Assembly (NCBI RefSeq): GCF_041262165.1
Contig: NZ_JBGCBY010000004.1
Location: forward strand, 186,001-250,000
DNA: 64,000 nt
Direction: 5' to 3'
Source: Streptacidiphilus sp041262165
Lineage (GTDB): Bacteria; Actinomycetota; Actinomycetes; Streptomycetales; Streptomycetaceae
Under the pieces are notes generated by a model. It made no database searches, had not been told where the DNA came from, and saw nothing but the letters and a program-made list of their open reading frames with translations. Position numbers and translations under genes: made by a program. Of this stretch, positions 53,077 to 63,324 are shown piece after piece (position 1 is the stretch's first letter; each line of letters begins with the position of its first letter).

Positions 53077-56000
53077 TCAGCGTCGGGTACCGACGCCGGC
53101 GGGCACCGGGAGCGTAGGCAGGAATCCGGACTCGGCGAGATAGCTGAAGTACCGGTTCAGCAAGTGGGGGTCGATCGACGGATCTACGATCCCGGCCCCC
53201 CGGAGTCCATTGAGCAGGTTGCTCCGGTCGAAGACGCTGGGCTGACGTCCTCGGCCCACGCCAGTTGTTGAGCTGTTCATGAGGACGACGGCCCGGAGCG
53301 AACTGCGCTCTCTGATGCCCGCAGCCTGCGCTGCTGATTCCAGCCGCTGCAGCCACTGCTGATAAGGGAGTGGGTCGACCGGGTACCCCAGGGCTCCGGC
53401 GTGATCCAGCACGTCGCCCATTCGCACCGGTGCTGCAGGAGCGACGTTGACCACCGTGCCGTCGGCGGATCGGGTCTGGATCATGTGCACGACAGCTCGG
53501 GCGACGAAGTCGACCGGGACCAGGGGGAGGAGATCGTCTTCGTCTTCCAGCAGTGGTCGAGCACCAATCTCGATACAGGCCCTGACGTAGTGCCAGAGTG
53601 CGTCCTCCGTGCCGACCACGCCGGTAAGCGAGTGCCCGCTGATTCGGGCCGTGCGGTAGATCGCCGTGGGGACCCCTCGCTCGTGGGCCAGCGAAGTGAT
53701 CTGTTCCGCAACCCACTTGCTCCGCGCGTATCCGCTGGCCCCCAGGTATTCAGGGGCAGTGTGCCATTGCTCCGGGAGCACCTCGGGGTCGCCTGGGCCA
53801 GCAACAACCGTGCTGAGAGTGGAGACGTAGTGCACCGGCTTCACCCGGTGCAGCGCCGCCAGGCGCATGATGTCCTGGGCACTTGTGGCGTTGGCGGCCC
53901 GCAGCTGCGCGTAGGTGGCCATGACGTTTACCTGAGCGCCGTTGTGAACGATCAGATCCACCTGCCTGGCGATCTGGTCGAAGCGCTCCGGTGCCAGCCC
54001 GAGCAGGGGCCTGGCCAGGTCCCCCGGCACCGGCCTGATCCGATCGCCCAGCTCGTTGCTCCACAGCCCGTACCCGGCCATGCTCCGCTCGATCCGGGCC
54101 ATCGCTGCCTGCGCATCGTCTGCCCGCACCAGGCAGAACACTTCACAAGCGGTGCGATCGAGCAACTCTCGCAGGAGGAATGAACCAAGGAAGCCAGTGG
54201 CACCAGTCAGGAAGACCGCCCGTGGCTCCGATGGTGGTGAGGTCGCGGGTGTGGCATCGCAGCCGCCGGCCGCAATCTCCCGGTCCAGGACTACGTCAGC
54301 GAGGAAATCGTCCGCGTAGTTGGAATCGGATGCCGCATCAGGGCCTACGGCAGCGTCCAGCAGGGGATCAAGCGCGGCCACGGTCTTGGCCTTAAAGACG
54401 ACGCTCAGCGGTAGCGATACACCCAGCCGCTGATTGATCAGCCACACCAGCTGCGGGACGAGCAGCGAGTGGCCCCCAAGTTCGAAGAAGTTGTCGTCGA
54501 TACCGACTCGCTCGACATCGAGGACCTCAGCGAACATATCGCAGAGGAGCTGCTCGCGTGTGGATCGGGCGGCCCGGCTGCTGATGGCTGATGCGTACAT
54601 GGGAGCGGGGAGCGCTCGCACATCCAGCTTGCCGTTGATAGTCAACGGCAGCGCTTCCAAAATCACGATGGCGGCCGGCACCAGGTGACTCGGCAGTTCG
54701 GCAGCCAGCGCCGTGCGAAGCTGTGCGATTTGTACCTCGGCACCCGCGCTCGGGACCACGTACCCGACCAGCTGCGGCTCGCCACGTCGGTCCTCACGCA
54801 CTACGACGGCGCCCTGGGCGACGTCCGGCAGAGCGTCCAGAGCGGCTTCAACTTCCCCTGGTTCGATCCGGAACCCACGGATCTTCACCTGGCTGTCGGC
54901 ACGTCCGACGTAGTCAAGGTTGCCGTCCTTGCGCCATCGCACCAGATCTCCGGTTCGGTACATCCGTTCGCCGGCCTGGCCGAACGGGTTGGCGACGAAT
55001 CGCTCGGCGGTCAGCAAGGAACGGTTGAGGTAGCCGCGGGCCACCCCCGCTCCCGCGAGGTACAGCTCGCCTGGCACCCCTACGGGCACCGGCCGCAGTG
55101 CGGTGTCAAGCACGTAGGTCCGGCTGTCCCAGATCGGCCTCCCGATCGGCGGTACCTCCGACCCCGCAAGCGGTTGACTGAGCGTGGCGCACACGGTGGC
55201 CTCAGTCGGCCCATACGCGTTGACCATGAGAGTACGAGCGGACCAGCGGTCGACCAGCGCGGGCGGGCATGGGGAACCGCCGACGATCAGGACTCGAAGG
55301 TGCGGCAGTCCTTCCTCAGGGAGCACAGCCAGTGCGGCTGGCGGCAGGTGCGCATGCGTGACACGTTTCTCGGAGAGCAGCTCTGCCAGTGGCGCCCCAG
55401 GCGCGACCCGCTCCGGAGGACCCATCACCAGGGTTGCGCCAGACAACAATGTGATCAGGACTTCCCAGATCGAGGCATCAAAACTGGCCGACGCAAACTG
55501 CAGGAACCTGTCGCCGCGCCGCACCTCGAACCGATCGATGGACGCGGCCGCCAGTGACGCCAGTCCCGTGTGCGGGACCACTACCCCTTTGGGCCGTCCA
55601 GTGGAACCGGAGGTGTAGATCAGGTAAGCCGGGTGTTCCGGCAACAGGGGTGTGATGTGGTCCTGCATTGTGAGCACGGCGCCCGGATGAGTCAGCAAGC
55701 GGGCTTGCTCCTCGGGATCATCCAGTACGACGACCGGCAGCCCCGGGCTCTGCGGCAGCCGGGACATTGTCTGCAAGTCCGTGAGCATCAGCAGTGGCTG
55801 GGCGTCGCCGAGAAGGAAGGTGATGCGCTCGGCTGGGTACGCAGGGTCGACTGGCAGGAAAGTCGCGCCTGACTTGAGTACGGCAAGGAACGCGACGATC
55901 GTGTGCTGGCTGCGCGCAAGCGACACGGCTACCGCCTGTTCCGGTCCCGCCCCCAGGCTGGCCAGACGTCGGGCGAGACGGTTTGACGCAGCGTCGAGCT

Positions 56001-59000
56001 CCGCGTAGCTGAGCTGGGAGTCCTCGAAGACCACTGCGACGGCATCGGGTGAATGCCGGGCTGTTTCCCCGAACAGCGCCGGCAGGGTCGCCGGCGCGAT
56101 GCCTCGGGTGGTGTCGTTCCAGTCGTGCACGAGCGTGTGCAACTCATTGGCTGTGAGCACATCGATGGCGGCGACGGGCAGGTCTGGCTCGGTGGTGACA
56201 CCGTCCAGGATCTGCTGGAACCTGGAGACGATCTCCTGAGCCGTGGCCCGGTCGAACAGGTCCGTGGCGAACTGCAGTTCACCATAAAGCCCTTGAGGGT
56301 GCCCGTCCGCATCGTGGGCCTCGCGCAGGGCGAAGGCGAGGTCGAATTTGGCCGTCTCGGGTGAGACCTCTTCGACCTCGGTGACTGTAAGACCCAGCAG
56401 CGCGTGCTCCGGGCCGTCGGTGTTCTGAAGCACGAGCATGACCTGGAAGAGCGGGTGGCGAGCCAACAACCGGTCGGGGTTGAGGATCTCCACCAGCCGC
56501 TCGAAGGGAAGCTCCTGGTGATCGTACGCAGCAAGGTCAGCGTTGCGTACGCGGGACAGCAGTTCCCGGAATGTAGGGTTACCTGAGGTATCGGTCCGCA
56601 GCACCAGCGTGTTGACGAAGAACCCCACGAGGCCATCGAGATGCGCGTCAGTGCGGCCTGCGACCGGGGCGCCTATGGGGATGTCAGTGCCTGCCCCGAG
56701 CCGGGTGAACAAGGCAGCGAGCGCTGCCTGCAGCACCATGAACGTGGTCGCGCCGGCCTGGCGTCCCAAAGTGGACACGCGTTCGTGTATGTCGGGGCCA
56801 AGGGTGAACATCAGGGTCTCGCCACGGCGGCTGGCGACCGCGGGGCGGGGTTGACTGCCGGGCAGGGTCACTTCATCCGGCAGGTCAGCCAGGGTCTTGA
56901 CCCAGAACGCCGATTGCCGTGCTGCTGGGCTGTCGGGATCCTCTTCTGCACCCAGCATCGTCCGCTGCCACACGGCGTAGTCCGCGTATTGGACGGGCAG
57001 CGCCTCCCAGGTTGGCGCGGTGCCCGCCAGCCGGGCGTTGTAGGCCGCGGCCAGATCGCGGCGAAGCGGTCCCAGGGACCATCCGTCGCAGACGATGTGG
57101 TGCATCAGCAGCACGAGGACGTGCTCGTCATCACTGGTAGAGAAGACTGTGGCACGGACCGGCAAGTCACGTGCGAGATCGAAGACTTCGGCGCACACCC
57201 GGGCGATCTGCTCCCTCAGGTTGGCCGTGTCGGTCGCGCACCAAGCGATGTCGAGAGCCGCCAGGCGCGGAGGCAGGATGCGTTGGAACGGCTCGCCCTG
57301 AACAGACGGGAACACGGTGCGCAGGCTCTCGTGCCGCTCGACGACGTCGCGCAGTGCATCCTGCAGTGCGTCCGGGTTGAGCGTGCCACTCATCCGCAAC
57401 ACCAGCGGCGCGTTGTAGGTGGCGGACTGCCCCTCAAGCTGGTCGATGAACCACAGCCGTCGCTGGGCAAACGAGAGCGGCGGGTGCTCCTCACGTGGAC
57501 CTGGGGTCAGGACGATCCGGGGCGCCTTGTTCTCCTCGCCGAGGTGTGCCGCTAGCCCGGCAACGGTAGGCAGGTCGAACAGGTTGCGGATGTTGAGGTC
57601 CCGGCCCATGGCCGCGCGCACGCGGCTGATCAGGCGCGTGCCTGCGAGGGAGTGACCACCCAGGCTGAAGAAGTTGTCGTCGATACCGACGTGGTCCAGG
57701 CCCAGAACTTCCGCGAACAGCTCGCACAACGCCTGCTCGGTTGGCGTCGTAGCCATCCTGTGTTGCTTGGCGGCGTAGTCGGGAGCTGGGAGTACCTTGC
57801 GATCGATCTTGGCGTTAGCGTTCATCGGGAATGTATCCAGAACTACAAACGCCGAGGGCACCATGTAGCTTGGCAGCGACTGGGCGGCGAACGTACCCAG
57901 CTCCGCGGCAAGGTCGGCCTTGTCGCCGACCGATGTGTAATAGGCGACCAGCCGTATGTCCAGTGGCTTGTCCTCACGGGCCATCACCACAACCTGGCCG
58001 ACGCCCTCGTGCTGCGCGAGTACGGCCTCGATCTCGCCGAGTTCGATCCGGAAGCCCCGCAGTTTCACCTGAGCGTCGACTCGGCCGACGTAGTCCAAAG
58101 TGCCGTCCGCGCGCCAGCGCACCAGATCCCCAGTGCGGTACATGCGCTCGCCCGGAGCGAATGGGCAGGCCACGAAGCGTCCGGCCGTCAGTCCTGGCCG
58201 CTTCCAATACCCTCGGCCCAGACCGGCGCCGGCCAGGTAGAGCTCACCGGGAACGCCCGGCGGGACCGGCTGCAGCCACGCGTCCAGGACGTAGGCCTTC
58301 GTGTTGTTCAGCGGACGGCCGATCGGCACCCGCCCGCCCGCCAGGTCTTCCTCGGATACCGCTTGGACTATCGAGAACGTGGTGGTCTCGGTCGGCCCGT
58401 AGACGTTGGTGAGCGGCAGGCCTGGCAACGCCTGAAGCACACGGCGCATGGGCGCCGCAGAGGCCGCCTCCCCGCCGGTACACACCTCGTGAAGGCCGCG
58501 GAACGCCTCCGGGTTCTCCTCGGCAAAGAGGTCGAACAAGGCCTTGGTGATGAATATGGCGGTGACGCCGTAGCGCTCGATCGCATCGCTGAGCACCCAG
58601 TCATCCAGGACGCCCGGGGGGGCCACCACTACTGTGCCGCCCGACAGCAGTGGCACCCACAACTCGTAAGTGGAGGCGTCGAAGGCATGCGGCGAGTGGA
58701 GCAGGATCCGTTCGTGCGCCCCGCCCTGCCAGCGCCGATCGGCCACCAGGTCGACCACGTCACGGTGCCGGATGGCGACACCCTTGGGCACCCCAGTCGA
58801 GCCAGAGGTGAACATCACGTAGGCCAGCTGGTCTGGGTGGCACATGACCGTCGGATCGCCTACGTCACCTTTGGGTGCGTCCGACATGCGCACCACCTGA
58901 GCGTCATGGGTGAAGCCCACTTCGGCCCGGTCGGTCACCAGGACGGCCGCGCGGGTATCTGCAACCACCAGGGCCATCCGGTCCGGCGGAAAGCTCGTAT

Positions 59001-60636
59001 GCAAGGGCACGTAGAACCCCCCTGCCTTCACAATTGCCAGCGTCGCGACGACCAGGTCTACCGACCTGTCCATCACCATCGCTACCGGCGTCTCGGTGGT
59101 CACCCCGAGCCGGATCAGGTGCTGTGCCAGACGATTGACCCGCGCGTTCAGCTCCGCATAGGTGAGATCACCGTCATCGCCGGTCACCGCAACCGCGTTG
59201 GGAGTGCGAGCAACTTGCTGCGCGAAGAGCGCCGGAATGGGGAGGGCGGTCACCGGGGTGGCGGTGGCGTTCCAATCGGACAACACACGAGATCGCTCCT
59301 CGGCTCCGAGCACGTCGAGCCGGCCAATCGGCGTCAGCGGGTCAACCGCCGCAGCGGACAGCAGACGCGCCAGGCGCACTGCGATCAGTTCCACTGTGCT
59401 CCGGTCGAACAGGTCCGTTGCATACTCGACGGAACCCCTGATGCCTGCTGGCTGGCCTTCGGGCCCGAACGACTCCTGCATGCCCATAGTGAGATCGAAC
59501 TTGGCAACTCTCATGCCAATGGGCTCGGCCGCACACTCCACGCCGGGCAACTCCAGCGCGGCGGCCGTGTTGTTCTGCATCACGAGCAGCACCTGGAAAA
59601 GGGGATGCCTGGCGAGCGAACGCGCGGGATTGAGCTCCTCTACCAGCCGCTCGAAGGGCAGGTCCTGGTGCGCAAGGGCGGCCAGCTGGGTCTCCCTGAC
59701 CCGGTCGACTAGTTCGGAGAAGGCCGGGTCCCCCGAGGTGTCGGTTCTCAGCACCAGAGTGTTCACGAAGAACCCGACCAAGTCCTCCAGTTCATCGTCG
59801 GACCGGCCAGCGACGCCGGTACCGAGCGGGATGTCGGTACCGGCTCCCAACCGCGAGAGCAGTGCTGCGAGGCCCGCCTGCAGCACCATGAACACGGTCG
59901 TCCGGCGCTCTCGCGCGAGCTGGCGCAGGGCCGCGTGCAGTTCGGCGTCCAGGCGGAAGTCGACTGCCTCCGCGCCGCCGCTCATCACGGCCGGCCGCGG
60001 CCGGTCGGTGGGGAGTTCAAGTTCCTCGGGAAGGCCAGCCAGCTGGTTACTCCAGTAGCGCAACTGCTTCGCCTGCAAGCTTTCCGGGTCGTTCGAGGCA
60101 CCCAGATGCTCTCGCTGCCACACGGCGTAGTCGGCGTACTGGACGGGCAGCGGATCCCATGCTGGGGCTCGACCCAGGGTTCGCGCCTCGTACGCGGTGC
60201 GCAAGTCGCGCAGGAAAGGTGCCAGGGACCAGCCGTCTCCGGCGATGTGGTGGAGGACCACCAGCAAAACGAACTCGTCGGGCCCTACTGCAAACACCGT
60301 CGCCCGCAGCGGGGGCTCGCGACACAGGTCGAAAGGTCTCGCCGCAGCCGCGTCGCGGAGGGTCGGATACTCATCAGCAGAGCAGTGGACGACGTCGAAC
60401 CGGAGCTCCGCCTCTTCCGCCGGGAGCACCTGTTGCACTGGGATTCCCCCGACTTGCGGGAAGACCGTGCGCAGTGATTCATGCCGGGCCATGACGTCGG
60501 ACATCGCTTCGCCAAGCGCCGACAGCTTGAGGGAACCGTGCAGACGCAGGGCGAACGGGAGGTTGTAGAGCGGGCTCGGGCCCTCGAGCTGATCGATCAG
60601 CCAAAGGCTTTGTTGGGCGAACGAAACCGGTATCAC
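53077..60636 (-). CDS. NRPS, C-A-T-C-A-T-R (terminal thioester reductase)
   Basis: A 2519-residue two-module NRPS. GTG 60636 has AAGGAAG just upstream and gives the classic start MIPVSFAQQSLWLIDQLEG; ATG 60654 is a weaker alternative. Domains (approx. residues): C1 1-440 (HHIAGDG), A1 445-930, T1 960-1025 (FFSLGGHSLAGT), C2 1045-1490 (HHIVCDG), A2 1500-1980, T2 2020-2085 (FFELGGHSLLVP), R 2130-2519 (TGATGFLGS; YARSKW catalytic Tyr/Lys). Ten-residue pocket codes read by eye: A1 DAYFCGVTFK, aliphatic-like (Val/Ile/Leu); A2 DAWHIGAVCK, close to Phe/Tyr codes. No epimerisation domain. The R domain releases an aldehyde (or alcohol). C1 at the front needs an upstream peptidyl or acyl donor, encoded further right. 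Confidence 0.95.
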   Translation of the reverse strand: MIPVSFAQQSLWLIDQLEGPSPLYNLPFALRLHGSLKLSALGEAMSDVMARHESLRTVFPQVGGIPVQQVLPAEEAELRFDVVHCSADEYPTLRDAAAARPFDLCREPPLRATVFAVGPDEFVLLVVLHHIAGDGWSLAPFLRDLRTAYEARTLGRAPAWDPLPVQYADYAVWQREHLGASNDPESLQAKQLRYWSNQLAGLPEELELPTDRPRPAVMSGGAEAVDFRLDAELHAALRQLARERRTTVFMVLQAGLAALLSRLGAGTDIPLGTGVAGRSDDELEDLVGFFVNTLVLRTDTSGDPAFSELVDRVRETQLAALAHQDLPFERLVEELNPARSLARHPLFQVLLVMQNNTAAALELPGVECAAEPIGMRVAKFDLTMGMQESFGPEGQPAGIRGSVEYATDLFDRSTVELIAVRLARLLSAAAVDPLTPIGRLDVLGAEERSRVLSDWNATATPVTALPIPALFAQQVARTPNAVAVTGDDGDLTYAELNARVNRLAQHLIRLGVTTETPVAMVMDRSVDLVVATLAIVKAGGFYVPLHTSFPPDRMALVVADTRAAVLVTDRAEVGFTHDAQVVRMSDAPKGDVGDPTVMCHPDQLAYVMFTSGSTGVPKGVAIRHRDVVDLVADRRWQGGAHERILLHSPHAFDASTYELWVPLLSGGTVVVAPPGVLDDWVLSDAIERYGVTAIFITKALFDLFAEENPEAFRGLHEVCTGGEAASAAPMRRVLQALPGLPLTNVYGPTETTTFSIVQAVSEEDLAGGRVPIGRPLNNTKAYVLDAWLQPVPPGVPGELYLAGAGLGRGYWKRPGLTAGRFVACPFAPGERMYRTGDLVRWRADGTLDYVGRVDAQVKLRGFRIELGEIEAVLAQHEGVGQVVVMAREDKPLDIRLVAYYTSVGDKADLAAELGTFAAQSLPSYMVPSAFVVLDTFPMNANAKIDRKVLPAPDYAAKQHRMATTPTEQALCELFAEVLGLDHVGIDDNFFSLGGHSLAGTRLISRVRAAMGRDLNIRNLFDLPTVAGLAAHLGEENKAPRIVLTPGPREEHPPLSFAQRRLWFIDQLEGQSATYNAPLVLRMSGTLNPDALQDALRDVVERHESLRTVFPSVQGEPFQRILPPRLAALDIAWCATDTANLREQIARVCAEVFDLARDLPVRATVFSTSDDEHVLVLLMHHIVCDGWSLGPLRRDLAAAYNARLAGTAPTWEALPVQYADYAVWQRTMLGAEEDPDSPAARQSAFWVKTLADLPDEVTLPGSQPRPAVASRRGETLMFTLGPDIHERVSTLGRQAGATTFMVLQAALAALFTRLGAGTDIPIGAPVAGRTDAHLDGLVGFFVNTLVLRTDTSGNPTFRELLSRVRNADLAAYDHQELPFERLVEILNPDRLLARHPLFQVMLVLQNTDGPEHALLGLTVTEVEEVSPETAKFDLAFALREAHDADGHPQGLYGELQFATDLFDRATAQEIVSRFQQILDGVTTEPDLPVAAIDVLTANELHTLVHDWNDTTRGIAPATLPALFGETARHSPDAVAVVFEDSQLSYAELDAASNRLARRLASLGAGPEQAVAVSLARSQHTIVAFLAVLKSGATFLPVDPAYPAERITFLLGDAQPLLMLTDLQTMSRLPQSPGLPVVVLDDPEEQARLLTHPGAVLTMQDHITPLLPEHPAYLIYTSGSTGRPKGVVVPHTGLASLAAASIDRFEVRRGDRFLQFASASFDASIWEVLITLLSGATLVMGPPERVAPGAPLAELLSEKRVTHAHLPPAALAVLPEEGLPHLRVLIVGGSPCPPALVDRWSARTLMVNAYGPTEATVCATLSQPLAGSEVPPIGRPIWDSRTYVLDTALRPVPVGVPGELYLAGAGVARGYLNRSLLTAERFVANPFGQAGERMYRTGDLVRWRKDGNLDYVGRADSQVKIRGFRIEPGEVEAALDALPDVAQGAVVVREDRRGEPQLVGYVVPSAGAEVQIAQLRTALAAELPSHLVPAAIVILEALPLTINGKLDVRALPAPMYASAISSRAARSTREQLLCDMFAEVLDVERVGIDDNFFELGGHSLLVPQLVWLINQRLGVSLPLSVVFKAKTVAALDPLLDAAVGPDAASDSNYADDFLADVVLDREIAAGGCDATPATSPPSEPRAVFLTGATGFLGSFLLRELLDRTACEVFCLVRADDAQAAMARIERSMAGYGLWSNELGDRIRPVPGDLARPLLGLAPERFDQIARQVDLIVHNGAQVNVMATYAQLRAANATSAQDIMRLAALHRVKPVHYVSTLSTVVAGPGDPEVLPEQWHTAPEYLGASGYARSKWVAEQITSLAHERGVPTAIYRTARISGHSLTGVVGTEDALWHYVRACIEIGARPLLEDEDDLLPLVPVDFVARAVVHMIQTRSADGTVVNVAPAAPVRMGDVLDHAGALGYPVDPLPYQQWLQRLESAAQAAGIRERSSLRAVVLMNSSTTGVGRGRQPSVFDRSNLLNGLRGAGIVDPSIDPHLLNRYFSYLAESGFLPTLPVPAGVGTRR

Positions 60637-60775
60637 GAGTCTTCCTTTGAACATAGTGTCGCGTGCCTGGCTGTGCGCCGGTCGCGGCGGACACCCTCGG
60701 AGTTCGAAGTCGACGACTGCGGCGGAACGGACGGCGCGTTGCGAGGCTTGCCCGGATGGCGTCGCCGGACAGGAG

Positions 60776-60985
60776 CTAGCGCACGGTGGCCGCAATCAGG
60801 CTGGCGGGTCGGATGTCGGTCCAGTTGGCCTCGATGTAGGCCAGACAGTCCTCGCGGCTCTGCTCCCCGAAAGCGACGGACCACCCCGCCGGCACCTGGA
60901 TCCAATGAGGCCAGAGCGAGTGCTGGTTTTCCTTGTTGACCAGGACCAGGTAGGTGGCGTTGTCGTCCTCGAACGGATTGGTCAT
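60776..60985 (-). CDS. MbtH-like protein
   Basis: A 69-residue MbtH-like protein, an activator and chaperone of adenylation domains. The signature is intact: MTNPFEDDN, NKENQHSLWPHW, VPAGWSVAFGEQSREDCLAY and IEANWTDIRPASL. It is placed between the P450 and the NRPS genes, the common position for an NRPS partner. Confidence 0.95.
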   Translation of the reverse strand: MTNPFEDDNATYLVLVNKENQHSLWPHWIQVPAGWSVAFGEQSREDCLAYIEANWTDIRPASLIAATVR

Positions 60986-61015
60986 CGAAATGATCCTTTT
61001 CTGATGTCAGGTGAT

Positions 61016-62197
61016 TCAGCGAGCGACTAGAGAGACCGGAAACGATTCCAGGCCGAAGTTGATGAGCGATCGGTTGTAGACGGGCTCGCCCAGGAGCTTG
61101 ATCTCCGCGATGCGTTCGACCGCGGTGGAGAACAGGGCACCCAGTTCGACCTTCGCCAGCGGAGCCCCGATGCAGTAGTGCGCTCCCAGCCCCAAGGCCA
61201 GGTGGCGATTGGGCGAGCGATCGAGGATGATCTCGTGCGGTTGGGAGAATGCCGCAGGATCATGGTTGGCCGGCCAAGTCCACACGACCACCCGGTCGCC
61301 GCGCCGGATCTGCTGTCCGCCGAGCTCGACGTCCTGGGTGGCGGTACGCAGGGTATGTAGCCCGACGGAGGTCCAGCGGAGTAGTTCATCGACGGCCCCG
61401 CCCATGTCGACTGATTCGTCCTGCAGCAATCGCCACAGGTCTGGGCGACGAGCGAGTGTCAGCAGGCACATCGACGCGGTGTGCCTCACCGTCTGAACCC
61501 CGCCAACGACGATGTTGTCCAGGTTCAGCACGATATCTTCCACCGGCAGTAGCCGGCCGCCGACCTGATGGGTCGCCATGGTGCTGATGAGGTCGTCGCC
61601 GGGGTCCAGCCGCCGCTGCATGACCTGGTAGAGAAGGTAGGGGATGAGCTGTTGGTGGCCTGCCCTGCGTTCCTCGGCGGTACGGCCGAGGAACGCTTGG
61701 TCGCAGACGCGGACCACCATTTCGCGGTCCCCCTCGGGCACGTCGAGTAGGTCGCACATGACCGCGAGGGGCAACGCAGAGACGACATCGACGAGGTCGA
61801 CCTCACTGCAGGCCAGCGCCTGGTCGAAGAGTGTCCGCGCACGCTCGTTGATCCCGGGGGCCGCCACGCGGGCGCTGCCGGGCGAGAACGCCGCCATGGC
61901 CGGGGTACGCAGCTCGCGGTGCCGGGGCGGGTCGCACAAAGCCATCATTTTGCCCGCACCAGCGGGCGTCAGCCCTTCTCCGGTCCCCAGCAGCGAACCC
62001 TGCTCAGAACTGAAGACCGCGGGGTTCTTCAGCACCTGAGCGGCGATGTCGTAGGAGATCACCGACCACACTGGGCCGTCGTCAGTGGCTTCTGTGCGCT
62101 GCACCGGGCCCGCGCTGCGCGCCCCGTCGATAAGCTCGGCCAGGTCCGAACGGGACCACAGCTCCGGGTCACTTAGGTTGATTACCGTGTTGACCAC
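61016..62197 (-). CDS. Cytochrome P450 (NRPS tailoring type)
   Basis: A 393-residue P450. The heme-binding loop is LALGLGAHYCIGAPLAK (Cys ligand), the ExxR motif is in DELLRW, and the I-helix has VVGGVQTVRHTAS. GTG 62197 follows AGGAGG and overlaps the end of the thioesterase gene by 16 bp. The beginning VNTVINLSDPELWSRSD and the neighbouring free-standing carrier protein recall P450s that beta-hydroxylate an amino acid held on a carrier protein. The substrate is inference. Confidence 0.92.
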   Translation of the reverse strand: MVNTVINLSDPELWSRSDLAELIDGARSAGPVQRTEATDDGPVWSVISYDIAAQVLKNPAVFSSEQGSLLGTGEGLTPAGAGKMMALCDPPRHRELRTPAMAAFSPGSARVAAPGINERARTLFDQALACSEVDLVDVVSALPLAVMCDLLDVPEGDREMVVRVCDQAFLGRTAEERRAGHQQLIPYLLYQVMQRRLDPGDDLISTMATHQVGGRLLPVEDIVLNLDNIVVGGVQTVRHTASMCLLTLARRPDLWRLLQDESVDMGGAVDELLRWTSVGLHTLRTATQDVELGGQQIRRGDRVVVWTWPANHDPAAFSQPHEIILDRSPNRHLALGLGAHYCIGAPLAKVELGALFSTAVERIAEIKLLGEPVYNRSLINFGLESFPVSLVAR

Positions 62198-62961
62198 TGG
62201 ACCTCCTCGCGGGTGGGAGCGGCGCGCCGGGAGATGAGGGAGTTGAGCAGTTCCACCGGACCGGTCTCGGTCACGGTTGCCAGCAGGTGGCCTCCGGGGA
62301 CAGTCCACTTGTCGAACAGGCTGGTGGTGAGTTCCGCCCAGCCGTCGAGTTGCGCCTCGTCCAGCATCGGGTCCGCGCTGCCCACCACCGCGTACAGATC
62401 GGATTCGACGGGTCCGAGCGACAGGTACCTGTATGTGCGACGAACGTCGAGGTCAGCCTGGATGGCACCCAGCGCGAGCTGCCGTAGCTCCGGCTCGGCG
62501 TCGATGAGCTCGCCCATTCCGGCACTGCCGAGCAGTGCCTCCGCGTTGCGCTCCTCCGGGATACCGTCGACCCACCGGTTGGGGGGCGGGGACGCAGCGG
62601 CCACCAACAGTTCGGGACGCCGCCCCGGCAGCAGGGCCAGTGCCACTTCGTACGCAAGAAGTGCGCCAAAGCTCTGCCCGTAGAACCCGAAGCGCCTGCC
62701 GCGGTGCCGGCGGACCTGTGCTGCGACGGTCCTGACGAGCTGGTCGAAGGTGGCAGGCATGGAGTCGCAGCGCCGCCCCCCTCGGGCTGGCATCCGAAGC
62801 GCCCACACCTCGGTGGTGGGGCCGAGGGCGCGTGCCAGCAGGGTAAAGGCTGTCGCGTCGCCGCCTGCGTGCGGAAAGCAGAACAGCTGGAAGTCCGGGT
62901 CCTCCCGGGGCGCTGGTACCAGCAGCCAGTCTCCCGCGATGTACGGTCGCGCTGCGGTCAC
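62182..62961 (-). CDS. Type II thioesterase
   Basis: A 259-residue alpha/beta hydrolase of the external NRPS thioesterase family. It starts with FQLFCFPHAGGDATAF, has nucleophile Ser in FYGQSFGALLAYE, an acid in VVGSADPMLD, and the catalytic His in WTVPGGHLLA. Such enzymes clear stalled or wrongly primed carrier domains. Its GTG start (62961) overlaps the carrier-protein stop by four bases (GTGA). Confidence 0.93.
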   Translation of the reverse strand: MTAARPYIAGDWLLVPAPREDPDFQLFCFPHAGGDATAFTLLARALGPTTEVWALRMPARGGRRCDSMPATFDQLVRTVAAQVRRHRGRRFGFYGQSFGALLAYEVALALLPGRRPELLVAAASPPPNRWVDGIPEERNAEALLGSAGMGELIDAEPELRQLALGAIQADLDVRRTYRYLSLGPVESDLYAVVGSADPMLDEAQLDGWAELTTSLFDKWTVPGGHLLATVTETGPVELLNSLISRRAAPTREEVQWSTR

Positions 62962-63299
62962 CGAGGGCCACCGGCCCGGCTGATCGGAGCCCTACGCGGA
63001 GCTCCTGTGCGCAGCTTCTCGCGCAGCGTTTCGGTGAAGTCGGCAAGGTTGTTTGAGTTGAGTAGCAGCACCAGGTCGATGTCCAGGTCCAGTTGGCGCC
63101 GGAGTGTGTGCACGATCCGCAGTGCGTGCAGCGAGTGTCCCCCGCAGCCATAGAAATCGTAGAAGGGCTCGACTGTCTCCAGGCCAAGTACCGTGCGCCA
63201 GGCCTCTGCGACCAGCTCGTCCAGTTCGGGTGTAGCCGTCATGGGGTCGGCAGCCAAATCGAAGGCTGGCACGGCCTCGGCCTTCTGTGCGTCGATCAC
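62958..63299 (-). CDS. Free-standing peptidyl carrier protein
   Basis: A 113-residue protein with one carrier domain. The phosphopantetheine site is the Ser in YGCGGHSLHALRI, preceded by DELVAEAWRTVLGLETVEPF. GTG 63299 follows GAGAGG. The ~15-residue tail is basic and Pro/Arg-rich. It follows the condensation-domain protein by 25 bp and overlaps the type II thioesterase. It could hold an amino acid for P450 hydroxylation, or be the donor for C1 of the large NRPS. Confidence 0.88.
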   Translation of the reverse strand: MIDAQKAEAVPAFDLAADPMTATPELDELVAEAWRTVLGLETVEPFYDFYGCGGHSLHALRIVHTLRRQLDLDIDLVLLLNSNNLADFTETLREKLRTGAPRRAPISRAGGPR

Positions 63300-63324
63300 C
63301 TCAGGGCCTCTCTCTTTCGTCGTT

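Noticed and set aside
57652..59712. A 686-codon frame on the plus strand opposite the NRPS gene
   Set aside because: Antisense shadow of the A and C domains; Arg/His/Gln-rich with no family motif, while the minus strand has every NRPS motif.
60655..60795. N-terminal extension of the NRPS to 60795
   Set aside because: The extra residues are Arg/Ala/Ser-rich without domain character, and the ribosome site favours GTG 60636.
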